This document shows positions 1 to 6,694 of a stretch of DNA of 10,269 nt, piece by piece. Under the pieces are notes generated by a model. That model was not told the DNA's origin. It made no database searches and saw nothing but the letters and a program-made list of their open reading frames with translations. The stretch's first letter is position 1. Each line of letters opens with the position of its first letter. Source of the stretch: Deltaproteobacteria bacterium (lineage in GTDB: Bacteria; Desulfobacterota; Syntrophia; Syntrophales; Smithellaceae). The DNA lies in contig JAGVUJ010000348.1 in assembly GCA_019136325.1 (NCBI GenBank), forward strand, positions 1 to 10,269, read 5' to 3'. The translations under genes were made by a program, and so were the position numbers.

Positions 1-1137
1 GGCCATCAGGGATGTGACGCCATCGCTGTTTTTCGCATTGATATCACTCCCCCTGTCCAGAAGCAGTTTGACGATTTCCGCATGGCCTCTTTCCGCAGCC
101 ATCATCAGCGCCGTGGCGCGCTCGTTGGTTTTCGCGTTCACCTCAGCTCCCTGATCCAGCAGGAGCTGAACCACCGCGGTGCGACCATTCAGTGACGCAG
201 CCATCAGCGCGGTGGATCCGGTGCTGTTTTTTGCATTGACGTCGGCCTTTTTATCAATCAGAAGCCGGACGATTTCCGGGTATCCTTTGACGGATGCCAG
301 CATCAGGGCGGTCCCGCCGGTGTATTTTGTCTTTAAATTTACGTCCGCCCCTTTGTTCAAAAGCAGACTGACGATCTCTTTGTGACCATTCTCCGCCGCC
401 ATCATCAGCGCCGTGGCGTTGTCGGAAGATCTCTGCGTATTCACGGCGGCGCCCTGAGCTAAAAGAAGTCCGACGGTCTCCACGTGGGAACTTTTCGCCG
501 CCAGCATCAGGGCGGTGACACCATCGTTATTTTTCAGGTTTACATCCGCTCCCCGCTGTAAAAGACTTTGAACGACCGCCTTGTGACCGTTTTGTGATGC
601 CAGCATCAAAGCGGTAACATTATCGTTATTCTTTATATTTAAATCGATCTTTTTCTCCAGCAACAGCCGGACAATCTCCTGATGACCGTTTTTCGACGCC
701 ATGATCAGAGCCGTCGAGCCATTATTATCTTTGGCATTGATGTCGGAACCGGCACCCAGGAGTATCTTCAAAACATCGCCATGACCATTCTCCGCCGCCA
801 GCATGAGCGCCGTCGCTTTATCCGGGACCCTGCTTTTGCTAGGGCTGGCGCCTTTACCTAAAAGCAATCGGACGATCTCTGCATGACCGTTTTCGGCCGC
901 CACAATCAGGGGGGTTACCTCCTTGCCGAAAATACCGAAATATTTTTTGATTGATGTTGCATGGACATCAGCGCCTTCGGCCAGAAGCGTTTGCACCTCC
1001 GACAGCCGTCCTTTTTCCGCCGCCTGAATCAATCGGGCGTCTTTTTCGCCGGCAACGGCTTCAGCGCAAGCAGCCGAAGCAATAAACCAACCGACGATAA
1101 ACAATATGACTCTGCCGGCCGAATGAATTTTTTCCAT
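1..1137 (-). CDS. Secreted ankyrin-repeat protein, partial (3' end beyond left edge)
   Basis: Reading the minus strand from an ATG at 1137-1135 gives 379 codons without a stop up to the window edge, so the C-terminus is missing. Residues 1-30 form a signal peptide: basic residues early, a hydrophobic core around 10-22, and small residues (SAACAEA) suited to signal peptidase I. A lipoprotein reading at Cys24 is possible but the lipobox is poor. From about residue 33 there are eleven ankyrin units of mostly 33 residues, the last incomplete. They carry the family pattern TALMLAA, then NGH, then EIVRLLL, then GADVNAK. Units 1-2 are separated by an insert (about residues 61-73), and the turns near 100-107 and 234-240 are one or two residues longer. 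Ankyrin arrays bind proteins. An exported one would act in the periplasm or outside the cell; its partner cannot be inferred. It is transcribed away from xseA. A GAGG ribosome site (1146-1149) lies 8 nt before the ATG. Confidence 0.93.
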   Translation of the reverse strand, partial: MEKIHSAGRVILFIVGWFIASAACAEAVAGEKDARLIQAAEKGRLSEVQTLLAEGADVHATSIKKYFGIFGKEVTPLIVAAENGHAEIVRLLLGKGASPSKSRVPDKATALMLAAENGHGDVLKILLGAGSDINAKDNNGSTALIMASKNGHQEIVRLLLEKKIDLNIKNNDNVTALMLASQNGHKAVVQSLLQRGADVNLKNNDGVTALMLAAKSSHVETVGLLLAQGAAVNTQRSSDNATALMMAAENGHKEIVSLLLNKGADVNLKTKYTGGTALMLASVKGYPEIVRLLIDKKADVNAKNSTGSTALMAASLNGRTAVVQLLLDQGAEVNAKTNERATALMMAAERGHAEIVKLLLDRGSDINAKNSDGVTSLMA

Positions 1138-1171
1138 TATTTTTTCCTCAAAAATAATTTTGCATAGCGTA

Positions 1172-1200
1172 AAGATATAAAGAAGTTTTTTGCATGTCAA
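1172..1200 (-). promoter_or_regulatory. Sigma70-type promoter of the ankyrin-repeat gene
   Basis: On the minus strand a perfect -35 box TTGACA (plus-strand positions 1195-1200) is followed after exactly 17 nt by TATCTT (1172-1177), a 4/6 match to the -10 consensus. Transcription would start near 1165, giving a leader of about 28 nt that contains the GAGG ribosome site at 1146-1149. The box match and spacing make this the clearest promoter in the window. No operator-like palindrome is evident around it. Confidence 0.7.
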
Positions 1201-1283
1201 TCAAATCATGAAAATAAAATCCATACGGATAAAACCCCCGGTTGCAAATGAGGTCCGGCAATCGCAAACCTTTTCAATTCAAC

Positions 1284-1311
1284 CTTGTTTTACCTCCCGA
1301 TATCTGATAAT
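1284..1311 (+). promoter_or_regulatory. Weak candidate promoter for the xseA operon
   Basis: GATAAT at 1306-1311 (preceded by T) is a fair -10 box. The best upstream partner is CTTGTT at 1284-1289 with a 16-nt spacer, a poor -35 box. Initiation would fall near 1318, leaving a very short leader with AGGA at 1321-1324 as ribosome site for the ATG at 1333. The divergent intergenic stretch 1138-1332 must hold the promoters for both directions, but this one is only a guess. Confidence 0.25.
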
Positions 1312-1332
1312 TCACGGGACAGGATGGATCAT

Positions 1333-2673
1333 ATGGAAAACATTCTGACTGTTTCACAATTGAATAATAACATTAAACTTCTCCTCGAAGAAACGTTCGA
1401 TTTTGTTCTGGTCGAGGGAGAAGTTTCCAACCTGCGGCGTCCGCAATCCGGTCATGTTTACTTCACGTTGAAGGATGAAAAAAGTCAGATCAAGGCGGTT
1501 TTTTTCCGATCGTTCGGCGGCGCACACCGGCGAAATTCTTTCGAACTGGAAGAAGGCTTGAACGTTTTATGCCGGGCGCGGCTGAATGTATATCTGCCGC
1601 GCGGTGAATATCAGCTGGTCGTCGAATCGGTGGAGCCGCTGGGTGTCGGCGCTCTGCAAAAGGCATTCGAACAGCTCAAAACCAAACTCCAGGCGGAAGG
1701 CCTGTTCGACGAATCCCGTAAAAAATCTGTGCCCTTTCTTCCTGAAAGAATCGGCGTGGTGACGTCGCCGACGGGGGCGGTGATCCGGGATATTCTGAAC
1801 ATAACGGGGAGACGTTTCCCTGCGGCGGATATACTCATCGCTCCGGTTCGCGTGCAGGGTCGCGAAGCGGCGGCGGAAATTATTCAGGCATTGCGCAATC
1901 TGCATGATTACGGCAATGTCGATGTCATTATCATTGCCCGGGGCGGCGGCTCTTTGGAAGATATGACTCCTTTCAACGATGAAGCTTTGGCCCGGGAGAT
2001 CTTCCGTTCGTCGATACCGATTGTGTCGGCCGTCGGGCATGAAACTGATTTTACAATTTGTGATTTTGTGGCGGATTTACGCGCGCCTACCCCTTCGGCC
2101 GCCGCGGAATTGATTCTGCCGGACCGGCTGGAGCTGTTGTCCAGACTCAGCACAGCCAGACACCGAATCATGTCCGGGCTGGTTCGTTATCTGGCAGATC
2201 ATCAGGATCGGCTTGATTCCCTGCAGGAGAGAATTAAAGACCCGCGCCGGTTTATCATGAATCTGCAGATGAATCTTGACGATCTCAGGGATCGCCTTAC
2301 TTCGGCATTTGATCATCAGAAAAAGAATCTGGGCCATCACATCACCCGACTGGAATTACGGTTGCAGCACCGGAGTCCGGCATGGCTGATTAAAGAGAAA
2401 AAAATGTTGCTAAAGAACATCCGGCACGGGCTTTCCGCTGATTTCTCCAGCCGCGTGACGGCGCTGAAAAACAACCTGTACAGGAACGCGACCCTTCTGG
2501 AGTCTTTGAGTCCGCTGGCCGTTCTGCAAAGGGGCTACAGCATCACGCGCAGCATTCCCGGCGGTGCCGTGATCCGGCAAACGGATAACCTGAATGAAGG
2601 CGATCGAGTGAATGTCCTGTTGGCAAAAGGCAACTTTAACGCTAAAATTGAAAAAATATTTCAGGGAGATTGA
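1333..2673 (+). CDS. xseA: Exodeoxyribonuclease VII large subunit
   Basis: This is the catalytic large subunit of exonuclease VII. With several XseB small subunits it degrades single-stranded DNA from both ends to oligonucleotides in the cytoplasm, in mismatch repair and damage processing. The product is 446 aa, normal for the family. Residues 1-100 are the N-terminal OB-fold, with the typical VEGEVSNLRRPQSGHVYFTL stretch. The catalytic core carries GVVTSPTGAVIRDIL (141-155), ARGGGSLEDMTPFNDE (202-217) and VGHETDFTICDFVADLRAPTPSAAAE (234-259), the family signatures. The remainder is the long helical region that carries small subunits. I chose ATG 1333 because MENILTVSQLN is the usual family beginning and AGGA (1321-1324) lies 8 nt upstream. 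ATG 1324 is possible, while the in-frame TTG at 1285 is unlikely. The stop codon lies inside a strong inverted repeat (2666-2705). Confidence 0.97.
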   Translation: MENILTVSQLNNNIKLLLEETFDFVLVEGEVSNLRRPQSGHVYFTLKDEKSQIKAVFFRSFGGAHRRNSFELEEGLNVLCRARLNVYLPRGEYQLVVESVEPLGVGALQKAFEQLKTKLQAEGLFDESRKKSVPFLPERIGVVTSPTGAVIRDILNITGRRFPAADILIAPVRVQGREAAAEIIQALRNLHDYGNVDVIIIARGGGSLEDMTPFNDEALAREIFRSSIPIVSAVGHETDFTICDFVADLRAPTPSAAAELILPDRLELLSRLSTARHRIMSGLVRYLADHQDRLDSLQERIKDPRRFIMNLQMNLDDLRDRLTSAFDHQKKNLGHHITRLELRLQHRSPAWLIKEKKMLLKNIRHGLSADFSSRVTALKNNLYRNATLLESLSPLAVLQRGYSITRSIPGGAVIRQTDNLNEGDRVNVLLAKGNFNAKIEKIFQGD

Positions 2674-2705
2674 ATGTGCCTTAGCTCGAAGGCAAATTCA
2701 ATCTC
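2666..2705 (+). other. Long hairpin spanning the xseA stop codon
   Basis: GAGATTGAAT (2666-2675) is the exact reverse complement of ATTCAATCTC (2696-2705). Inside it GCCTT (2678-2682) pairs with AAGGC (2689-2693), closing a 6-nt loop. One G-A mismatch and one T-A pair join the two helices, giving about 16 pairs. The xseA TGA (2671-2673) is inside the 5' arm. No T-run follows, so it is not a typical intrinsic terminator. It could protect the xseA mRNA 3' end, act as a processing site or be a palindromic repeat. Confidence 0.6.
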
Positions 2706-2729
2706 ATGACTTATCCAGCAGCGGGATCA

Positions 2730-2846
2730 GGGGAAAGCCCCGTTAGAGAAACGGGCGCTTGGTAATTGAGATGGCAGCATTCCAGAGCCGTCTGTGTTAA
2801 ACGATTTTAAAGCCCCAAAGAAACTTGGGGACTTGCTCTAACGGGG
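2730..2846 (+). promoter_or_regulatory. Candidate structured RNA leader of xseB (or miniature inverted-repeat insertion)
   Basis: The 180-nt gap between xseA and xseB contains no gene but dense pairing. CCCCGTTAGAG (2738-2748) is an exact 11-bp inverted copy of CTCTAACGGGG (2836-2846). The enclosed segment holds two further hairpins: AGATGGC with GCCGTCT (2769-2775/2787-2793, one G-U pair) and CCCCAA with TTGGGG (2813-2818/2825-2830), the latter extendable by AAG/CTT around a bulged A. The 5' arm has two competing local partners, GGGG at 2730-2733 and AACGGG at 2750-2755. GGGG at 2843-2846 sits 7 nt before the xseB ATG and is the only ribosome site visible, so the long stem would hide it and the local hairpins would free it. 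I do not recognise a known riboswitch class. The alternative is a miniature insertion with 11-bp terminal inverted repeats; I saw no target duplication. Confidence 0.45.
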
Positions 2847-2853
2847 TAATATT

Positions 2854-3090
2854 ATGGCCAAAGAAAAATTTGAAGACGCACTGGAAAAGCTCGAAGACAT
2901 TGTGAGAAAAATGGAAGCCGGAGAGATGCCTCTGGATGAGACGCTGAAGTCCTTTGAAGAAGGCATTAAACTGATTCGTTTCTGTTCCGCTAAACTTGAA
3001 GAAACCGAACGTCGCGTTGAACTGCTCATGGAAAAGGAAAATTCCGTGCAGGTAAAACGTTTTCAGGGAGAAGACGATGATGCAGGATGA
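2854..3090 (+). CDS. xseB: Exodeoxyribonuclease VII small subunit
   Basis: A 78-aa acidic, helical protein of the expected size for the exonuclease VII small subunit, which binds the XseA helical region and is needed for exonuclease activity. The N-terminal FEDALEKLEDIVRKMEAGEM and the following LDETLKSFEEGIKLI are diagnostic for the family: two helices joined by the conserved acidic turn. The ATG at 2854 is preceded by GGGG (2843-2846), which is also an arm of an 11-bp inverted repeat. Translation could therefore be controlled by RNA structure. Its 3' end overlaps ispA by 14 nt, suggesting translational coupling. Small-subunit overproduction relative to XseA matters for stoichiometry, so separate control after xseA would make sense; that is inference. 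Confidence 0.95.
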   Translation: MAKEKFEDALEKLEDIVRKMEAGEMPLDETLKSFEEGIKLIRFCSAKLEETERRVELLMEKENSVQVKRFQGEDDDAG

Positions 3091-3979
3091 TGATTTATTC
3101 CTGAAGGCGTATCTGGAGGACAGGCAAAGCATTGTGGAAGAAGCCCTGCAGCGTTACCTTCCCGAACAGGACATGCCCGACGAAATATACAAGGCGGTCC
3201 GCTACAGTCTTTTCAATGGAGGAAAACGCATCCGGCCGATTCTCTGTTTGGCGGCGGCGGAAGCGGTTGGCGGCGATCTGGCCCCGGCCATGCCCGTGGC
3301 CTGCGCCCTGGAGTTGATTCACACGTATTCTTTGATTCACGACGATCTTCCGTCGATGGACAACGACGATTTCCGGCGCGGCAAACCAACCTGCCATAAA
3401 GTTTTCGGAGAAAATATCGCGATTCTCGCCGGTGACGCGCTATTGACGGAGGCGTTTGTTCTTTTATCCCGCGCGGAAAAAGTTATGTTTTCCGCGGAGC
3501 GCCGCCTCGCGGTCATTCAGGAAATCGCCCATGCCGCCGGCATCAGCGGGATGGTCGGCGGTCAGGCCCTCGATGTGATTTCGGAAAAATCAGGCGCCGA
3601 TGAAAGCGCCCTTCAGGAAATTCACCGGCGCAAAACGGGTGCGCTGATTGTCGCCGCTGTAAAATCAGGCGCGCTCATTTTCAATGCCGGGAAAGATAAA
3701 ATTCAGGCGCTGAGCGACTATGGAATCAATGTGGGACTGGCTTTTCAAATAGCCGATGATATTTTGAACGTCGAAGGAGACAGCCGGTTAATGGGCAAGG
3801 GAACCGGCAGCGACGCCGCCCGGAATAAACTGACCTATCCGTCACTCATGGGCCTTCAGGCGGCCAAGGAAAAATTAACCCGATACGTGGAAACGGCGGT
3901 GGCAAGCCTTTCCGGCTTTGATGAAAGAGCCATGCCGCTCATGGTGATCGCGCGCTATATCAGGGACAGGAAATCATAG
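3077..3979 (+). CDS. ispA: Short-chain polyprenyl diphosphate synthase (farnesyl/geranyl diphosphate synthase)
   Basis: This is a 300-aa trans-isoprenyl diphosphate synthase that condenses DMAPP with IPP in the cytoplasm, most likely to farnesyl diphosphate. The first Asp-rich motif is DDLPSMD (89-95). It is preceded by HTYSLIH and followed by RRGKPTCH, as in E. coli IspA, and Tyr84 five residues before it fits a short-chain product. GGKRIRP (48-54) binds the diphosphate and GGQALD is at 161-166. The second Asp-rich motif is DDILN (227-231), with Asn where E. coli has the third Asp, followed by KGTGSDAARNKLTYPSL. Geranylgeranyl specificity cannot be excluded. Two consecutive ATGs (3077, 3080) follow GGGAG (3066-3070); the first gives 6-nt spacing and the 14-nt overlap with xseB. 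Confidence 0.95.
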   Translation: MMQDDDLFLKAYLEDRQSIVEEALQRYLPEQDMPDEIYKAVRYSLFNGGKRIRPILCLAAAEAVGGDLAPAMPVACALELIHTYSLIHDDLPSMDNDDFRRGKPTCHKVFGENIAILAGDALLTEAFVLLSRAEKVMFSAERRLAVIQEIAHAAGISGMVGGQALDVISEKSGADESALQEIHRRKTGALIVAAVKSGALIFNAGKDKIQALSDYGINVGLAFQIADDILNVEGDSRLMGKGTGSDAARNKLTYPSLMGLQAAKEKLTRYVETAVASLSGFDERAMPLMVIARYIRDRKS

Positions 3980-4006
3980 ACAAAGGTTTATTCGGGAGAA
4001 AGAGTT

Positions 4007-5908
4007 TTGGTCAAGCAACCGGAAATCGTTGATTACAGCGTTCTAAAACATGTGAATTTTCCGACGGATATCCGCGGTCTGAATTCCGCCGAGCTCAACA
4101 CGCTGGCGCAGGAGATCCGGGAATTGATTATTCATACGGTCGCCTCCTGCGGCGGTCATCTGGCCGCATCGCTGGGCACGGTGGAATTGACCCTTGCTCT
4201 TCATTACGTTTTCAACACGTCCCAGGATAAAATTATCTGGGATGTCGGACATCAGGCTTACGCGCATAAAATCATTACGGGACGCAAGAACGATTTTAAA
4301 AGCCTGCGCAAACAGCACGGCATCAGCGGATTCCCCCGAAGAGAAGAAAGTCCGTACGATGTTTTTAACGTGGGTCACAGCGGGACCTCCATTTCCGCGG
4401 CGGCGGGGCTTACGGAAGCGGCGTGTTTAAAGGGCGACAAGCACAAAATTATTGCCGTCATCGGCGACGGTTCCATGACCTCGGGCATGGCTTTTGAGGG
4501 ATTGAACTGGGTTGGTGACCGTAAAAAAAACATGATCATTATTTTAAATGACAACGAGATGTCTATTTCATCCAATGTTGGCGCCATGTCCTCCTATCTC
4601 AACCGCGTCATGACCGGCCATAAAATTACCACCCTGAAAGCGGACATTAAAAGATTCCTCAACAGCATTCCCGGAATCGGCGGCGATATGATTAAGTTTG
4701 CTCAGAAGATAGAAGAAATCCTGAAAACCATGATGGTGCCGGGAGCGCTTTTTGAAGAAATGGGTTTTACGTATGTGGGACCGCTGGAGGGACATCGCCT
4801 CGATTACCTTATTAAGACTTTTGAAAATATCAGAGAAATGACCGGCCCCGTCCTCGTTCATGTGATTACCCAAAAAGGCAAGGGGTACAGTTTCGCCGAG
4901 CAAAATCCGCCCAGTTATCACGGTGTCGCCCCTTTCAATGTGGAAACCGGTCAGGTTATTGCGTCGTCTCCCGACATTCCGACTTATACCAAGGCATTCG
5001 GCGAGGCGCTGGTGAAGCTGGCGCGCAATGATTCCCGTATCGTGGCCATTACCGCTGCAATGTGTGAAGGAACCGGCCTTAATCCGTTCAGCCGGGAATT
5101 CCCGAACCGTTTTTACGATGTCGGTATCGCGGAACAGCACGCAGTCACGTTTGCCGCAGGTCTGGCGACGGAAGGCTTTATCCCCGTTGTGGCCATTTAT
5201 TCGACGTTTCTGCAAAGAGCTTACGATCAGATCGTGCATGATGTCTGTCTGCAAAAATTGCCTGTGGTTTTTGCCATCGATCGCGGAGGATTGGTCGGCG
5301 AGGACGGCGCAACGCATCAGGGACTCCTGGATTATTCCTATCTGCGTTCCATTCCCAACATTATTGTCATGGCGCCCGGGAATGAAAATGAACTCCAGCA
5401 CATGCTCAAGACCGCCGTTGACTGCGGCCGACCGGTTTCACTGCGCTATCCGCGGGGAAAAGGAATCGGCGTTTCTCTCGATGCAGAGCTGAAGAACATC
5501 GAAATCGGCAAAGGCGACGTTGTCAGAAACGGAACAGATCTGGCAGTCCTGGCCGTCGGCTCGACGCTCAACCCCGCTCTGGCCGCAGCCGATCGTCTGG
5601 CCGTTGACGGATTGAGCATTAAAGTCATTAACGCCCGTTTTGTGAAACCGCTGGATGATGACCTGATTCTGAAAACGGCGGCGGAAATGAGCGCAATGAT
5701 TACAGTCGAGGAAAACATGCTGCACGGGGGATTCGGCAGCGCCGTTCTGGAACTGCTGGCGGGAAAAAACATCACCGGGATCCGGGTGAAGCGTCTCGGC
5801 ATTCCCGACGAATTCGTCAAACATGCCACACAGGCCGAACAACGCAGAAGATACGGGATCGATGAAGAAGGAATTATCCGCGCCGTCAGGGAAATGCTGG
5901 CCGGTTAA
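4007..5908 (+). CDS. dxs: 1-deoxy-D-xylulose-5-phosphate synthase
   Basis: A thiamine-diphosphate enzyme that joins pyruvate and glyceraldehyde 3-phosphate to DXP with loss of CO2, the first and often flux-controlling step of the MEP isoprenoid pathway. The product is 633 aa, normal length. The thiamine-diphosphate motif runs from GDGS (153-156) to NDN (181-183). His51 is in GGHLAASLGTVE, the catalytic Glu376 is in DVGIAEQHAV, and the substrate-pocket residues are in DRGGLVGEDGATHQG (425-439) and LRYPRG (479-484). The three transketolase-type domains (diphosphate-binding, pyrimidine-binding and C-terminal) are intact. The start is TTG at 4007, supported by GGGAG (3994-3998) 8 nt upstream and by the lack of a nearby in-frame ATG before the conserved region. 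It sits 27 nt after ispA. No thiamine riboswitch is present upstream. Confidence 0.97.
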   Translation: MVKQPEIVDYSVLKHVNFPTDIRGLNSAELNTLAQEIRELIIHTVASCGGHLAASLGTVELTLALHYVFNTSQDKIIWDVGHQAYAHKIITGRKNDFKSLRKQHGISGFPRREESPYDVFNVGHSGTSISAAAGLTEAACLKGDKHKIIAVIGDGSMTSGMAFEGLNWVGDRKKNMIIILNDNEMSISSNVGAMSSYLNRVMTGHKITTLKADIKRFLNSIPGIGGDMIKFAQKIEEILKTMMVPGALFEEMGFTYVGPLEGHRLDYLIKTFENIREMTGPVLVHVITQKGKGYSFAEQNPPSYHGVAPFNVETGQVIASSPDIPTYTKAFGEALVKLARNDSRIVAITAAMCEGTGLNPFSREFPNRFYDVGIAEQHAVTFAAGLATEGFIPVVAIYSTFLQRAYDQIVHDVCLQKLPVVFAIDRGGLVGEDGATHQGLLDYSYLRSIPNIIVMAPGNENELQHMLKTAVDCGRPVSLRYPRGKGIGVSLDAELKNIEIGKGDVVRNGTDLAVLAVGSTLNPALAAADRLAVDGLSIKVINARFVKPLDDDLILKTAAEMSAMITVEENMLHGGFGSAVLELLAGKNITGIRVKRLGIPDEFVKHATQAEQRRRYGIDEEGIIRAVREMLAG

Positions 5909-5949
5909 TCGAATTATCTTATTTAAATTTTATTTTTTGTTGTTGAAAC

Positions 5950-6693
5950 ATGGCTGCAAAAAAAATCCGGTTGGATCAATTGCTGGTTGAACGCGGAACA
6001 GCGCCTACGCTGGAGAAAGCCCGCGCGTTGATTCTGGCAAGAGCGGTGAAAGTCAATGATGCCTATATTGATAAAACCGGGACACCTGTTCCGGGTGATG
6101 CCGATATCAAAATAAAGGGTGAAGACAATCCTTACGTCAGCCGCGGTGGACTGAAACTGGCCGGTGCGCTGAAAGCGTTTAAACTTAATGTTGAAAATCT
6201 TGTCGCTTTTGATGTCGGGGCTTCCACCGGAGGCTTCACGGACTGCCTGCTGCAGGCCGGAGCCCGGAAAGTTTACGCACTGGATGTCGCTTACGGTCAG
6301 TTGGCGTGGAAGCTGCGCGAAGACAAACGCGTGGTGGTTATCGAGCGCACCAATTGCCGCTATTATGACGGCGCGGATCTGGATGAAAAAATTGATTTGA
6401 TTGTCATTGATGCTTCTTTTATATCCTTAAAAATTGTGATACCCGCGGTTTTAACGTTTCTGGAAAAAGGGGCTAGAATTCTGGCGCTGATTAAACCGCA
6501 GTTTGAAGCACCCAAAGAAGACGTCGGCGAGGGAGGCGTTGTCCGGGATCCCGCCATCCATGACCGTGTAGTGCAAAATATCAGTGATTTTTGCACATCG
6601 CTCGAACTGGATGTTGAGGGCACCTGCGCGTCGCCAATTTCGGGGCCGGCGGGCAACAGAGAATTTTTTATCCTGGCGCGGAAGAAAAAATAA
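5950..6693 (+). CDS. tlyA: TlyA-family rRNA 2'-O-methyltransferase
   Basis: TlyA proteins are S-adenosylmethionine-dependent enzymes that methylate the 2'-O of cytidines in 16S and/or 23S rRNA; some were first described as hemolysins. The 247-aa product starts with an S4 RNA-binding domain (about 5-66; KIRLDQLLVERG and KARALILARAVKVN). A Rossmann methyltransferase domain follows, with SAM motif DVGASTGGFTD (88-98). The catalytic Lys-Asp-Lys-Glu tetrad is visible as Lys69 (SRGGLKL), Asp154 (VIDASF), Lys182 (LIKPQFE) and Glu238 (GNREFF). KPQFE followed by VVRDP is typical. The ATG at 5950 fits the family N-terminus, but the 41-nt upstream gap is AT-rich and has no clear ribosome site. Position after dxs is conserved in many bacteria. 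The rRNA target cannot be told from sequence. Confidence 0.93.
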   Translation: MAAKKIRLDQLLVERGTAPTLEKARALILARAVKVNDAYIDKTGTPVPGDADIKIKGEDNPYVSRGGLKLAGALKAFKLNVENLVAFDVGASTGGFTDCLLQAGARKVYALDVAYGQLAWKLREDKRVVVIERTNCRYYDGADLDEKIDLIVIDASFISLKIVIPAVLTFLEKGARILALIKPQFEAPKEDVGEGGVVRDPAIHDRVVQNISDFCTSLELDVEGTCASPISGPAGNREFFILARKKK

Positions 6694-6694
6694 T

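Noticed and set aside
1..920. CRISPR-like or non-coding tandem repeat array
   Set aside because: The period of about 99 bp is explained by 33-codon ankyrin units in one continuous reading frame.
961..1167. Small plus-strand open frames opposite the ankyrin gene (also 179-385)
   Set aside because: They are antisense to a continuous ankyrin-repeat frame with clear protein homology, signal peptide and promoter.
1285..1332. TTG-initiated 16-residue extension of xseA
   Set aside because: No ribosome site, residues unlike the family, and it covers the likely promoter. ATG 1333 matches the usual XseA N-terminus.
2666..2705. Intrinsic terminator at the end of xseA
   Set aside because: The hairpin is strong, but no T-run follows and the downstream genes appear to be in the same operon.
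2738..2846. Integron attC site, suggested by GTTAGAG and CTCTAAC arms
   Set aside because: attC sites have the arms in the opposite order (RYYYAAC first, GTTRRRY last), and no integrase or gene cassette is present.
2674..2853. Known riboswitch, tRNA or SRP/RNase P RNA in the xseA-xseB spacer
   Set aside because: I looked for thiamine, cobalamin, SAM, glycine and c-di-GMP signature words, a tRNA T-arm and conserved SRP or RNase P words, and saw none. Only the generic pairing is supported.
4568..5401. A 277-codon open frame on the minus strand within dxs
   Set aside because: It is fully antisense to an intact, motif-complete dxs gene. Its translation is rich in His and Arg with no recognisable domain, as expected for a shadow frame.
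6584..6694. Upstream extension of the ispH frame by 37 codons
   Set aside because: It overlaps conserved tlyA coding sequence, including the catalytic Glu238 region, and IspH begins at MEIRLAKTAGFC with a ribosome site upstream.
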